Source: an uncultured Prevotella sp.
Lineage (GTDB): Bacteria; Bacteroidota; Bacteroidia; Bacteroidales; Bacteroidaceae
Reading direction: 5' to 3'
NCBI GenBank assembly: GCA_902497035.1
Contig: CABVDL010000005.1
Location: 1-59,681 of the forward strand
Length of the DNA stretch: 59,681 bases
Part shown: one piece after another, positions 17,072 through 25,226 of the stretch
How the letters are laid out: each line of letters opens with the position of its first letter
Position numbering within the stretch: position 1 is the first letter of the stretch
Notes under the pieces: model-generated
The model's database searches: none
The model's input: only the letters and a program-made list of their open reading frames with translations
Told to the model about the DNA's origin: nothing
Position numbers and translations under genes: made by a program

Positions 17072-18190
17072 CTATTCATCATTTTTTTTCTCAATATGTT
17101 TTCTATATAGCGTCTCATACTGCCTCGCCACCCTAATCCAGTCGTGATGTCGGCGAATATACGCCTTGCCCTGCCGTTTAAGTTCGGCTATATTTTCCGG
17201 GTGTAGTGCGAGCATCTTTAATTGTTGATACACACTGTCATAGGTGGGCAGCACATTGACTATTGGATGCAATTCATGCTCGTTGAGGATGCTATAGTTT
17301 TCCGGTTCCCCTCCTCCAACGACCACTATGCCTTGGTTCATGGCCTCCAGGGCGTTCATGGCCGGCGTGTAGCTGTAGAGCTGGTCGAGAATGACATCGG
17401 AGTCATGCATCAGACGCACATATTCGTTGAAGGGAACACCCTCTACCACCCGCAGGGCAACTCGTTCTGGAAATTCCTCCTTCACAGCTTTCGCAGCCGC
17501 AAGCATGATGTCAGTCCCTTTGTAGACACTGCGGTTGCGGCTGATGCCGACAAAAATGCGCAGAGGCTGGTGGACAATCTCCGCAACATTCTGATTACTG
17601 GCCGGACAAATTGGAAATGGAATGAAAGTTGTCTTGTCAGGGAAGAGCGGATGATAGCAAGCCCAATACTCATAGAGCCCGGCAATGATACCGTCGCAGT
17701 CTTTAGCTATCATTTTGTTGAGCTTTTCCTTTGGCGTACCGATCCAGTCGTTACGCTCAGCCATTGCCACCCAATCCTCACGCAGGTGCTCGCCATAATT
17801 GAAATCGCTGTAGCGCAGGGGCTTACTTGTGATGTTTTCATGCACCCAGTAGTAATCCATGCCAAAAGCGCCAAGAAATACGCTGCCGTTGTAGCGGCGC
17901 AGATAACGGAAAATGTTGAAGAGTCTTTCGGCTTTTAGCTCGAGAAACATAGGATTGATGAGCTGCACAACGTCATACCCTTTCCATCGTGGCAAGCAAG
18001 ACTGTACTTTCAGCCACAGCTTTATGCCGTCCAAGTGTCCGGAAGTTCTGCGCAAATCAACATCCCGTGGATAATTTTTCCAAAAATCGCCATTGCTGGC
18101 CACGACAACCTCATGGCCAAGACGGCGCAGAGCAGCGGCCAGCGTAGCATGAACGTTACTGTATTCTCCTAATAGCAATATTCTCATCAT
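17072..18190 (-). CDS. Glycosyltransferase, GT4/GT-B type
   Basis: A 372-residue group-1-type glycosyltransferase acting on a sugar acceptor, probably a cell-surface glycan. The start MMRILLLGEYSNVHATLAAALRRLGHEV is a classic GT-B N-terminal fold. The second domain has the nucleotide-sugar site (IFVGISRNRSVYKGTD, then VILDQLYSYTPAMNALEAMNQGIVVVGGGEPE, with the E-x7-E-like spacing). Its start overlaps the stop of the upstream GT2 gene by one base (TGATG), so the pair is translationally coupled. Donor and acceptor are unknown. No large polysaccharide cluster surrounds it. Confidence 0.85.
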   Translation of the reverse strand: MMRILLLGEYSNVHATLAAALRRLGHEVVVASNGDFWKNYPRDVDLRRTSGHLDGIKLWLKVQSCLPRWKGYDVVQLINPMFLELKAERLFNIFRYLRRYNGSVFLGAFGMDYYWVHENITSKPLRYSDFNYGEHLREDWVAMAERNDWIGTPKEKLNKMIAKDCDGIIAGLYEYWACYHPLFPDKTTFIPFPICPASNQNVAEIVHQPLRIFVGISRNRSVYKGTDIMLAAAKAVKEEFPERVALRVVEGVPFNEYVRLMHDSDVILDQLYSYTPAMNALEAMNQGIVVVGGGEPENYSILNEHELHPIVNVLPTYDSVYQQLKMLALHPENIAELKRQGKAYIRRHHDWIRVARQYETLYRKHIEKKNDE

Positions 18191-19158
18191 CAGCCCACCT
18201 GTTTAGACAGCAGATAATTAGTCAGTAACAGCAATTTCCGGCCATATTTGTGCAGCAAGAGTTTGCGGAAAATTTGGTATTTACGAGTGTAAGCCTTGTC
18301 GGGAAGCGGGTAGAGTCCCTCAAGCTTCAGGTCATTGATGGCTCTATTGAGCCGCTCCCCGCTGCGAGTCAGATGAATGATGTTGTAAATATAATCCATT
18401 GACAGTTGTGCGATCCGCCGGTTGAGTGCATCCTGTCTTTCAGCTGTCTCCCCGGATGCGACGGTATGGAGACGGCATATTGTATTGAACAAGTCATCCA
18501 TGCGCTTGTTGACACAGTCATCCGTCACCGTGTTCATAATGGATCCGCTTCGCTTCCGATAAAAATAGGCTTTGGCCAGGGATACGTAAACATATTTCGC
18601 CTTGAGCAAAAGCAATGGCGTGAACTCCTCGTCCTCGTGCAGGATGCCGTTGGTAAAGCGCAGGTCACCCAGCAAAGACTTTCTGAAAAGATATCCACAT
18701 GCAGCCCCGCGAATATTATGGTTCCTCATAAGCCACGCTCCGCTCACGGGACCGGCATAAGTGGCTGTGAACTGCTGACGCTTCTTGTGGGTAAAGCCGA
18801 ACATTACCAAGTCAATTGGGCGACGGAAGCGGACAATGTCAAGGCAATGCTCGTAAGAGGTCTGAACCAGACAGTCGTCGCCATCGACAAACTGGATGAA
18901 CTCGCCCCGTGCGTAGTCGATGCCACGATTGCGTGCCGAGGAAAGCCCTTTATGGGGCTGCCGCACGTAGACTATGCGGTCTGAATAGGAACTGATATCG
19001 TTGATGACGGGCTCTTCAGAGCCATCATCTACGACAATGACCTCATACTCATCCTCGCTCAGCGACAGGGAGAAAATGCTTTTGAGGCACGCTGTTAGAA
19101 GTGAGGCCGGCAGATTGTAGGCGGCCACTATAAAACTGATGTTTAATCCGTTGTTCAT
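18190..19158 (-). CDS. Glycosyltransferase family 2 protein
   Basis: A GT-A fold transferase of 322 residues. The N-terminal nucleotide-binding region shows ISFIVAAYNLPASLL, EVIVVDDGSEEP, GLSSARNRGIDYARGE and the DxD-type metal site FVDGDD. A C-terminal helical region (about 230-322) is rich in basic residues. Coupled by a one-base overlap to the GT4 gene downstream. A -7 box lies just before its ATG. The two genes form a small glycan-building unit of unknown product. Confidence 0.88.
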   Translation of the reverse strand: MNNGLNISFIVAAYNLPASLLTACLKSIFSLSLSEDEYEVIVVDDGSEEPVINDISSYSDRIVYVRQPHKGLSSARNRGIDYARGEFIQFVDGDDCLVQTSYEHCLDIVRFRRPIDLVMFGFTHKKRQQFTATYAGPVSGAWLMRNHNIRGAACGYLFRKSLLGDLRFTNGILHEDEEFTPLLLLKAKYVYVSLAKAYFYRKRSGSIMNTVTDDCVNKRMDDLFNTICRLHTVASGETAERQDALNRRIAQLSMDYIYNIIHLTRSGERLNRAINDLKLEGLYPLPDKAYTRKYQIFRKLLLHKYGRKLLLLTNYLLSKQVG

Positions 19159-19168
19159 AACACTGCCA

Positions 19169-19176
19169 CAAAGTTA
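19169..19176 (-). promoter_or_regulatory. -7 box of glycosyltransferase pair promoter
   Basis: TAACTTTG on the minus strand matches TAnnTTTG and ends ten bases before the ATG at 19158. The leader would be only about 5-8 bases. Confidence 0.5.
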
Positions 19177-19216
19177 GCAAAAAAAAAGCACCCTGTTGGT
19201 TCTTACATAGGAAAAA

Positions 19217-19660
19217 TCAGCGCCTGTCATGCGATTTTACAAATCGCTTGAATATTCTTCGATGGAATTTTTCGTCAGCCCGGATAATCTTCAGCACCTT
19301 GCCCGCCGGCAATATCTTGCAGAACTTGGCATGATATTCCTGCTGCAGTTTCTTTATCTCCAGGTCTGTCTCATCCATTTTTCTGATGGCCTGAAGTGAG
19401 GCTTTGTCGTCGTCAGTGTTGACAAAGCGCATGAGGCGCATCTCATCGAACAGCTTGCGCTGTTTCTTCTGCATTTCGTCGAACAGCGGAAAAAACTTCG
19501 CACTCTCGGCCGGAGTCAGCCCCGCTTGCTGGATGATGAACTGCTGCAGTTCTTTCTCAAACTTCTGTGGGTTGAATCCTCTTGGCGGCTGGCAGACTGC
19601 CTGCAAAGAAACTAAGGAGACAAAAAGACAGAGTATAAACTTTTTCAATATGATATACAT
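19217..19660 (-). CDS. Small secreted helical protein, Spy/CpxP-like
   Basis: A 147-residue protein with a signal peptide (about 1-23, ending AVCQ) and a strongly helical, charged mature part containing repeated LTPAESAKFFPLFDEMQKKQ-type segments. This composition resembles periplasmic Spy/CpxP-like stress proteins, and Bacteroidota genomes often have such a gene behind an ECF sigma and anti-sigma pair. It lies downstream of a single-membrane-span protein at 19716-20165 in the same direction. Function inferred only from fold type and context. Confidence 0.7.
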   Translation of the reverse strand: MYIILKKFILCLFVSLVSLQAVCQPPRGFNPQKFEKELQQFIIQQAGLTPAESAKFFPLFDEMQKKQRKLFDEMRLMRFVNTDDDKASLQAIRKMDETDLEIKKLQQEYHAKFCKILPAGKVLKIIRADEKFHRRIFKRFVKSHDRR

Positions 19661-19715
19661 TTTATGGAATGGAACTTACACATTTTAATCCTGCATAATA
19701 CAGCTGCCAGTATGC

Positions 19716-20165
19716 TTATCGGGCATTCGACATATAGGCATACATGTCGTCAGCATCAGTCATCGTATAGTCGAACAAAGCATCCATATTGGCACTCAAT
19801 GATATGTCGCTGTTGACCTCTTCGGTACTGGCATAGTGACTGGTATGGTCCCCTGAATTTTGTTTGAGTAAACCTTGCAAGGTCAGGATGGCGACACAAA
19901 TTCCGGCCGCCGCACTGATGATAGTTCGGCGCAACGCAATCAGACGAGAACGGCGAGACATCTCAATGAACGCAGCCGATGGCTTAGCGGCCACAGTGCC
20001 GGCAGATTGTTTATCTGTCATCGGCAGCTCGTGCAATATCTTTGCATTGAAAGCTTCAAAGAAGCCTTCCGGCACCCTGAAGTGGTTCTCCTTGCCATAA
20101 TGGGACAGTATGTATTTTTCCTCTTTATTCATATCTCGTTTTTGGTTATGACGAAGCATGTCCAT
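19716..20165 (-). CDS. Single-span membrane protein, anti-sigma-like
   Basis: A 149-residue protein with a cytoplasmic N-terminal part, one membrane segment (about 82-101, IISAAAGICVAILTLQG) and a short periplasmic tail. Translation could begin at 20165 or at the internal ATG at 20132 (MNKEEKYILSHYG), which looks more like related Bacteroidota proteins. Topology and its place before a Spy/CpxP-like gene resemble anti-sigma or sensor proteins, but no sigma factor gene precedes it here. Function not established. Confidence 0.68.
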   Translation of the reverse strand: MDMLRHNQKRDMNKEEKYILSHYGKENHFRVPEGFFEAFNAKILHELPMTDKQSAGTVAAKPSAAFIEMSRRSRLIALRRTIISAAAGICVAILTLQGLLKQNSGDHTSHYASTEEVNSDISLSANMDALFDYTMTDADDMYAYMSNAR

Positions 20166-20327
20166 GAAAGTTTAAACAATTACGCAATAAAATTATGGAT
20201 GCCGCATCATACTCATTTTGGTAGAGACACTGGTTTAACTTGAATTTCAACAACATAGAACCAGCAAAAAGAAATTTTTCAACCTTTACTCCTTATTATT
20301 TATTAGGATTTATTTTGTGCATTATTT

Positions 20328-20358
20328 TTTGTACATTGAAACAATTTACGTAACTTTG
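20328..20358 (+). promoter_or_regulatory. Promoter of the sensor-kinase operon
   Basis: TTTG at 20328-20331 and TAACTTTG at 20351-20358 with a 19-base spacer fit the Bacteroidota consensus exactly. The predicted start is near 20362, about 25 bases before the TTG start of the kinase, which supports that start. Confidence 0.7.
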
Positions 20359-20387
20359 CTTTATCATATATCATAACCATATTATAA

Positions 20388-23300
20388 TTGAAAGCATCAC
20401 TCTATTCGATACTTGGCATACTGTTGTGTGCCATGGTGTTAGTGGCCTGTGGCCGGCATGACAATCATGAGGTTGACATGCTGAATGACAGGTCGTATGC
20501 TTTCCATTACCGCAACCTCGACTCCACCCGGTATTACGCCGAGGCAGCGCTGAGGGCATCAGGAAGTTATCTTGACGGTTACGCCGAGGCACTCAACCAT
20601 CTGGCTTTTGTCGACATCGTGAAGATGAACTACGCAAGGGCCGGCAAGCGTCTTGCCGAAATCCAGTCTTTTTCGGAAAACCAGCTTGAGCTTGCCATTG
20701 CCGATATTCAGCAGATGAGGCTCTGTCAAAGGCAAAGCCGCAACAAGGAATTCTATGAATACCAAGAGAGTGCCCAGCGCCGTCTCACGCGCATCAAGGA
20801 GGATGAGGAACTGCTCGACGGCCATCAGCTTGCCCGACTGTGCTATGCACGGACTGAATACGCCATCGTAAGTTCCACTTATTATTATTACGTCGGACTC
20901 TACAAGCAGGGAGCTGACATGATTAGTCAGATTAATCCCTATGGCGCCATACAGCGGGATACTGCCCAACTGCTCAATTACTATTACAACATAGGCTCTG
21001 GCGGTGTCTTGCCCGACAGCGACCCGATGCAAAAACAGCACGAGTTTGACTACCTCATGCGATGCTACATTCTATCTATGGAGTCAGGCTATGCTTTTTG
21101 GGAAGCACAGGCCCTACAGGCATTGAGCGAGCATTTGCAGACAACAGCCCGGCTGGATGCATTAATCAGATACAATCCCGCGGCCGTTGTGGCCATCAAC
21201 ACCGATTTTATGCCTGACTCGCTGTTGGCCGGTAACCTTGCGCAGCGGGCCCTTGACATCTTCACGGCCTATGGTGACGTCTACCAGATTGCAGGAGCCA
21301 ACCGCACGCTGGCTGAGTGCTACTGGCAAATCAAGGACTACCGCTCTGCGCTGATATGCCTGCAGCGGGCGCTGGACAGGAACAAGGCCATCAATGAGGC
21401 GCCTGACCTTGTGGCCTCAATCCGCGAACAGCTCTGTCTGGTATATTCTGCGGTTAATGACAAGAGAAACAGCGACATCAACCGCAACATCTATCTCGAC
21501 TTGCAGGAGCAGACCCGACAGGACCGGCAACTGGAGGCCCGTGCGGCGCAGCTGGACACCTCAGCCCGACAGTTGAGCATCATGACGGCAGTTGTGGTGG
21601 TGATGATTGTCGTGGTGAGCGTTCTATTACTGATATTTGCGCGCATGCGGCGGCGCAGCGACCGCGCATTCTCCTTGCCAGCCCTGCTCCGACCGCTTCA
21701 GCAATGGCAGAAAGAGAACGAACAGTTGGCACAAAAAAATGAGGAACACTTCGAGGAGATTGCCGAGCAGACTGACGTGGCCCGGCTCCATCTGGCCCAG
21801 AACAAGGAGCGTAATCTTGAGCAGCGCGCCAAGGTGCAGTTGGTCAACAGCATACTACCGTTCATCGACCGTATGGTCAACGAAGTGGACCGCCTCATGC
21901 GCGACGACAGCCAGCGCGAGCAGCGGCTAAGCTACATCGCGGAGCTCACCGACAGCATCAACGGCTACAACTCCGTCCTTACGCAATGGATACAGATGCG
22001 CCAGGGCGAGGTGAGCCTGAGGATAGAGAACTTCCAGCTGGCCTCACTCTTCGACATTGTCAAGCGCAGTGAGATGGGATTTCGGCTCAAGGGCATCAGG
22101 CTCGACGTGGAGCCGACATCTTGCATCGTCAAGGCCGACCGCATACTGACGCTGTTTATGATCAACACTATCGCTGACAACGCGCGCAAGTTCACACCAA
22201 AGGGCGGACAGGTGACTATCTCGGCCAAAGGAGCGTCCGACTATGTGGAAATCAGCATTGCCGACAATGGCCCGGGCATGGACGAGACCACGCTGAGCCA
22301 TATCTTCGACCGCACTTACACTGGCGGACACGGCTTCGGACTAAAGAACTGCAACGGTATCATAGAAAAATACAAGAAAATGAGCCGGCTTTTCAGTTCC
22401 TGCATGATCAAGGCGGAAAGTCAATTGGGCAAAGGCACGCGCATCTTCTTTCGTCTGCCCGCTGGCATGCTGCGGACTGTTGTTGTCCTCTTTTTGACGC
22501 TCACAGGCCTTCATATTCCCACAAGTGCGGCAAAAACGGCCACGGCAACTAAGGGCAACGCCAGCCATTACGCCGACAGCGCTTATCTGGCCAATGTCAA
22601 CGGACAATATAATGAAACACTGCGCTTTGCAGACAGCTGCTACAAGTATGTCAGTCCCAGTGACACACTGACGCTGCTCGACATCAGTAATGAGACAGCC
22701 GTTGCCGCGCTGGCCTTGCACAAGTGGGACCTTTACCAAAAAAGCAACCAATACTACACCCGGCTTTTCCGTCAGGCCAGCGCCGACAGTCAGCTGCCGG
22801 CCTATGTGAGGTCGATGCAGCGCAACAACACCAACAAGAATGTCGCCGTTGCCCTGCTCGTCATTCTGCTTATCGTCATTTTCCCGGCCTATTATTTCCT
22901 TTATTACCGCCAGAAGATTAACTACAGGTTCTGCGTCGAGCGTATAAACAAGATGAACCGGCTGCTGCTTTCCACGGCATCAGACCAGCAGAAGCTCGAT
23001 GGCATCGAGGCACTGAGCGACTTCCACAACTTCCACCTCAAGCCAGAACAGAAAGAGAGTCTCAATGATGTCGTGGGACAAATCAGAGAGGCACTTAAGG
23101 CTTCCATCGACAGTAAGACCGACATGGAAGTGAAGAATGAGCTGGCACAGGACGAGCTCAACCGTCTGAGACTGGACACTGACAGGCTGTACATATCTAA
23201 TAATGTGTTGGACAACTGTCTCTCGACGCTGAAACACGAGACCATGTATTATCCCTCTCGCATACGCCAGCTCATCGACAGCGACAGTCAAAATCTACAG

Positions 23301-23750
23301 GCCATCAAGGAAGTGGTCGACTACTACCACGCACTGTACGAGATACTGTCTGAGCAGGCTATGCGCCAAGTGCATACGCCCCGCACAGACAGTCACACCA
23401 TAGCCAGTCTGTTCGACATTCTCCGGCATTGCAACAAGGGGGTCAGACCCGTTTACAGCCTTGAGCATCCCGATGCCGACTATATGCGTGTGACTGTCAG
23501 CATGGACCGGCTGTCACTGACCGACGGGCAGGCCGCCGTGCTTTTCACTCCGCAAACCGTAAACATCCGTTTTCTCCTTTGCCGGCAAATCGTCAGAGAG
23601 ATGGGTGAAGTGACCAACCTGCGCGCCTGCGGCATTACGGCTGTGCGCCGTGACAACATGACCGAGGTCGTCATCACCATGCCCTGGCGTTACCGCACAT
23701 TTTTAGAAGACAAACAACCATCACGTCAACAAACAACCATCACAATATGA
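20388..23750 (+). CDS. Composite sensor histidine kinase (DUF5112/DUF5113-like) lipoprotein
   Basis: A 1120-residue membrane sensor. The TTG start at 20388 gives a lipoprotein signal (lipobox LVAC at Cys21). A helical TPR-like sensor follows (about 30-390), then a membrane segment (395-417), a coiled region and a complete GHKL ATPase domain: N-box NTIADN (593-598), G1 box DNGPG (626-630) and GGHGFGLKN (646-654). At about 695 a second signal-peptide-like segment begins (MLRTVVVLFLTLTGLHIPTS), with another sensor-like part, a second membrane span near 829, and an H-box-like LKHETMYYPSRI with His950. The phospho-accepting His thus appears after the ATPase domain. Its stop overlaps the response regulator start (ATGA). 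Confidence 0.82.
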   Translation: MKASLYSILGILLCAMVLVACGRHDNHEVDMLNDRSYAFHYRNLDSTRYYAEAALRASGSYLDGYAEALNHLAFVDIVKMNYARAGKRLAEIQSFSENQLELAIADIQQMRLCQRQSRNKEFYEYQESAQRRLTRIKEDEELLDGHQLARLCYARTEYAIVSSTYYYYVGLYKQGADMISQINPYGAIQRDTAQLLNYYYNIGSGGVLPDSDPMQKQHEFDYLMRCYILSMESGYAFWEAQALQALSEHLQTTARLDALIRYNPAAVVAINTDFMPDSLLAGNLAQRALDIFTAYGDVYQIAGANRTLAECYWQIKDYRSALICLQRALDRNKAINEAPDLVASIREQLCLVYSAVNDKRNSDINRNIYLDLQEQTRQDRQLEARAAQLDTSARQLSIMTAVVVVMIVVVSVLLLIFARMRRRSDRAFSLPALLRPLQQWQKENEQLAQKNEEHFEEIAEQTDVARLHLAQNKERNLEQRAKVQLVNSILPFIDRMVNEVDRLMRDDSQREQRLSYIAELTDSINGYNSVLTQWIQMRQGEVSLRIENFQLASLFDIVKRSEMGFRLKGIRLDVEPTSCIVKADRILTLFMINTIADNARKFTPKGGQVTISAKGASDYVEISIADNGPGMDETTLSHIFDRTYTGGHGFGLKNCNGIIEKYKKMSRLFSSCMIKAESQLGKGTRIFFRLPAGMLRTVVVLFLTLTGLHIPTSAAKTATATKGNASHYADSAYLANVNGQYNETLRFADSCYKYVSPSDTLTLLDISNETAVAALALHKWDLYQKSNQYYTRLFRQASADSQLPAYVRSMQRNNTNKNVAVALLVILLIVIFPAYYFLYYRQKINYRFCVERINKMNRLLLSTASDQQKLDGIEALSDFHNFHLKPEQKESLNDVVGQIREALKASIDSKTDMEVKNELAQDELNRLRLDTDRLYISNNVLDNCLSTLKHETMYYPSRIRQLIDSDSQNLQAIKEVVDYYHALYEILSEQAMRQVHTPRTDSHTIASLFDILRHCNKGVRPVYSLEHPDADYMRVTVSMDRLSLTDGQAAVLFTPQTVNIRFLLCRQIVREMGEVTNLRACGITAVRRDNMTEVVITMPWRYRTFLEDKQPSRQQTTITI

Positions 23751-24472
23751 AAGATTTTAATGTAATTATTGTAGAAGACGTACCCCTTGAACTGAAAGGG
23801 ACCGAGGGCATCTTCAGGTCAGATATTCCCGAGGCGCGCATCATCGGCACGGCTCCCGATGAGCCTTCCTACTGGAAGCTGATGAAGCAACAGAAGCCCG
23901 ACCTGGTGCTGCTCGACCTTGGGCTTGGCGGCTCTACGACCGTCGGCGTGGAGATTTGCCGCCGAACTAAGCAGAGCTATCCGGAGGTGAAAGTACTCAT
24001 CTTCACAGGTGAGATACTCAACGAGAAGCTTTGGGTGGATGCCATGGACGCCGGCTGCGACGGTATCATACTGAAAAGCGGCGAGCTGCTCACGCGCAAC
24101 GATGTGGCCAGCGTGATGGACGGCAAGCGCCTCGTTTTCAACCAGCCCATATTGGAAAAGATTGTCGAGCGCTTCAAGAAGAGTGTCAACAGCGAGCTGA
24201 TGCGGCAGGAGGCACTCATCAATTACGACATCGACGAATATGACGAGCGTTTCCTCCGCCACCTTGCCCTGGGCTACACCAAAGAACAGATTACCAGCCT
24301 CCGTGGCATGCCGTTTGGCGTGAAAAGTCTTGAGAAGCGGCAAAATGAGCTTGTACAGAAACTTTTCCCCAACGGCAACGGCGGCATCGGCGTCAACGCC
24401 ACGCGTCTCGTTGTGCGTGCCTTGGAACTGCGCATCCTCGATATTGACAATCTGACCCCAGATGAGGAATAA
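23747..24472 (+). CDS. Response regulator
   Basis: Partner of the upstream kinase. The N-terminal receiver (about 1-125) has the acidic pocket (VEDV), the phospho-acceptor Asp57 in VLLDLG, the switch Thr in FTGE and the conserved Lys in ILKSG. The C-terminal part (about 160-241) has FLRHLALGYTKEQITSLRGM followed by basic helices, consistent with a LuxR-like helix-turn-helix DNA-binding domain. It overlaps the kinase by four bases and the next membrane-protein gene by 11, so all three genes should be made together. Target genes unknown. Confidence 0.88.
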   Translation: MKDFNVIIVEDVPLELKGTEGIFRSDIPEARIIGTAPDEPSYWKLMKQQKPDLVLLDLGLGGSTTVGVEICRRTKQSYPEVKVLIFTGEILNEKLWVDAMDAGCDGIILKSGELLTRNDVASVMDGKRLVFNQPILEKIVERFKKSVNSELMRQEALINYDIDEYDERFLRHLALGYTKEQITSLRGMPFGVKSLEKRQNELVQKLFPNGNGGIGVNATRLVVRALELRILDIDNLTPDEE

Positions 24473-25073
24473 ACGACTGCTCCCCGCACTGCTCCTGACG
24501 CTGGTACTCCTGCAGACAGCCGTCATTTTGGGCTCATGGCTGTGGACGGCAGCCGTGCCTGAGACAGCCGTGCACTCTCTGCTCAGCAGCGGCGGCATCA
24601 GATGGCTTCTCGGAACTTTTACCGATAATCTCTCCCACCCCGTCCTGGTATGGATGGTTTTGGCCGACATCGCCGTCGGCTGCTGCGCTGCCAGTGGCCT
24701 GTGGGCCGCGCTGCGTGCCTCAGTGGCTGGCCCGAGACTTGAGCCGCAGCAGAAGTCAGGACTGAAGGCGGCTGCCGGACTCGCGGCTGTCGAATTGGCG
24801 GTCGTCCTCCTGCTCATTCTGCCCAAGAGAGCCATTTTGCTCAGTTCTACCGGCCACCTGTTCCCAAGCAGCTTCCCGGCGGCTGTCGTACCCGTGGCCG
24901 CGTTCATGACCGTCACCTCCGCCATTGCCTACGGACTCTTCAGCGGCCAGCTCCACAACTACTGCGACGTCTTCCACAGCGTCTGCCATGGCACACGTCT
25001 GCTTAAAGACCTGCTGTCCGTTTATGTGCTTGGCATGGAGCTTATTTGCTCCGTCGCCTACGTGTGCGCCTGA
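24462..25073 (+). CDS. AbgT-like short membrane protein
   Basis: A 203-residue polytopic protein with about four or five hydrophobic segments. The stretch LLSSGGIRWLLGTFTDNL followed by HPVLVWMVLADIAV strongly recalls the N-terminal part of AbgT-family p-aminobenzoyl-glutamate transporters, but the protein is less than half the usual length (about 500), and the discriminating transport motifs of the C-terminal half are absent. It overlaps the response regulator by 11 bases. It may be a sensor accessory, a relic, or a distinct short family; the sequence alone does not decide. Confidence 0.72.
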   Translation: MRNKRLLPALLLTLVLLQTAVILGSWLWTAAVPETAVHSLLSSGGIRWLLGTFTDNLSHPVLVWMVLADIAVGCCAASGLWAALRASVAGPRLEPQQKSGLKAAAGLAAVELAVVLLLILPKRAILLSSTGHLFPSSFPAAVVPVAAFMTVTSAIAYGLFSGQLHNYCDVFHSVCHGTRLLKDLLSVYVLGMELICSVAYVCA

Positions 25074-25113
25074 AAAAGTTTTCATCAGAAGCGCATTTTT
25101 TTGAAAATATTGC

Positions 25114-25143
25114 TTGCCATATCAAATAAAAGTCGTAATTTTA
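25114..25143 (+). promoter_or_regulatory. Probable gyrA promoter
   Basis: TTG at 25114-25116, a 19-base spacer and TAATTTTA at 25136-25143 fit the consensus except for the last base of the -7 box (A instead of G). The leader to gyrA would be about 80 bases. Confidence 0.45.
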
Positions 25144-25226
25144 CACCTTGAAAAAGCTGTAAAAATGGCTCAGAGGGCCGGAAAAGTCCCTAAAATCGAT
25201 TTTTTACGAAAAGACAACTATATTAA

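Noticed and set aside
17072..19158. Part of a capsule or LPS gene cluster
   Set aside because: Only two glycosyltransferase genes are present; flippase, polymerase and nucleotide-sugar genes are absent nearby, and galE is 22 kb away with its own promoter.
16195..20165. Defence or toxin-antitoxin island
   Set aside because: None of the proteins shows nuclease, methyltransferase, reverse transcriptase or toxin motifs. The acidic-tail protein alone is not enough.
23819..24925. A 368-codon open frame antisense to the response regulator and AbgT-like gene
   Set aside because: Both plus-strand genes have recognisable features and overlap each other in a normal operon pattern.
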